Below, piece by piece: positions 5,774 through 5,916 of a stretch of DNA of 5,916 bases. Numbering within the stretch: position 1 is the stretch's first letter; each line of letters starts with the position of its first letter. Source of the stretch: Betaproteobacteria bacterium (GTDB lineage Bacteria > Pseudomonadota > Gammaproteobacteria > Burkholderiales > Usitatibacteraceae); contig JAAOZZ010000357.1 in the NCBI GenBank assembly GCA_012274175.1, forward strand, positions 1 to 5,916, written 5' to 3'. The translations under genes were made by a program, and so were the position numbers. Below the pieces are notes generated by a model. The model saw nothing but the letters and a program-made list of their open reading frames with translations, did not search any database and was not told the origin of the DNA.

Positions 5774-5916
5774 TTACGCGAGCTTGGCGAGGAACTCCCG
5801 CACGCGCTTCGCGTTGGCCCCGATGTCGCTCACGCCCACCCGGGAGACGCTGCGCACGTCCACGCGGCTGCCCGCGCCCTCGGGGCGCACGCGTACGACC
5901 ACGTCGTCCTTGAAGC
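5774..5916 (-). CDS. DUF1499 domain protein, C-terminal end only (5' end outside window)
   Basis: Reading the - strand into the window gives 46 residues ending at a TAA (5776-5774). They run FKDDVVVRVRP, then EGAGSRVDVRSVSRVG, then VSDIGANAKRVREFLAKLA. The order DDVVVRVRP - GSRVDVRS.SRVG - SD.GANA.R...F is the C-terminal signature of DUF1499, a family of about 120-250 residues, some with N-terminal membrane segments, and of unknown biochemical role. No start codon is available inside the window, so the N-terminus and any membrane helices cannot be judged. It lies 31 bp upstream of the RraA-like gene on the same strand and may share its transcript. The family call is from motif recognition only. 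Confidence 0.8.
   Translation of the reverse strand, partial: FKDDVVVRVRPEGAGSRVDVRSVSRVGVSDIGANAKRVREFLAKLA

Overview
The window comes from a GC-rich bacterium, most likely a betaproteobacterium (Burkholderiales/Nitrosomonadales type). I infer this from the strong G/C third-position bias, from dapE followed by prmB in a stop/start overlap, and from the character of the proteins. Coding density is very high. Eight protein genes (two cut by the window edges) fill almost everything, and the intergenic gaps are only 16, 17, 46 and 31 bp. I see no rRNA, tRNA, CRISPR array or complete mobile element.

Layout: (1) 1-1586, + strand: the C-terminal part of dapE (lysine/diaminopimelate synthesis) overlapping prmB (glutamine methyltransferase for ribosomal protein L3) by 4 bp. 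A short dispersed-repeat-like palindrome lies in frame inside prmB. (2) 1603-2376, - strand: a class II aldolase/adducin family protein, convergent with prmB. (3) 2394-4071, + strand: a tight three-gene operon of a VOC/glyoxalase-family protein, pdxH (pyridoxamine 5'-phosphate oxidase) and a ChaC-type gamma-glutamylcyclotransferase, each junction being an ATGA overlap. It is divergent from the aldolase gene across a 17-bp gap that holds an AT-rich palindrome resembling a -10 box on both strands. (4) 4118-5916, - strand: read 5' to 3', the end of a DUF1499 protein, an RraA/HMG-aldolase-like protein and a dihydrodipicolinate-synthase-family protein. The last two overlap by ATGA.

How the genes relate: dapE and prmB are housekeeping genes. 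The VOC-pdxH-chaC operon pairs a possible glutathione-linked glyoxalase fold with a glutathione-degrading enzyme and a cofactor enzyme, so carbonyl stress or glutathione turnover is a reasonable but unproven theme. The RraA-like and DHDPS-like pair combines a metal-dependent pyruvate-aldolase fold with a Schiff-base aldolase fold. Together they look like a small catabolic module for an unidentified 2-oxo acid. Most of the window is ordinary. The points most worth a second look are the repeat inside prmB, the shared divergent promoter region, and the altered active-site residues of the two aldolase-family proteins. I found no strong evidence of an entirely new system.
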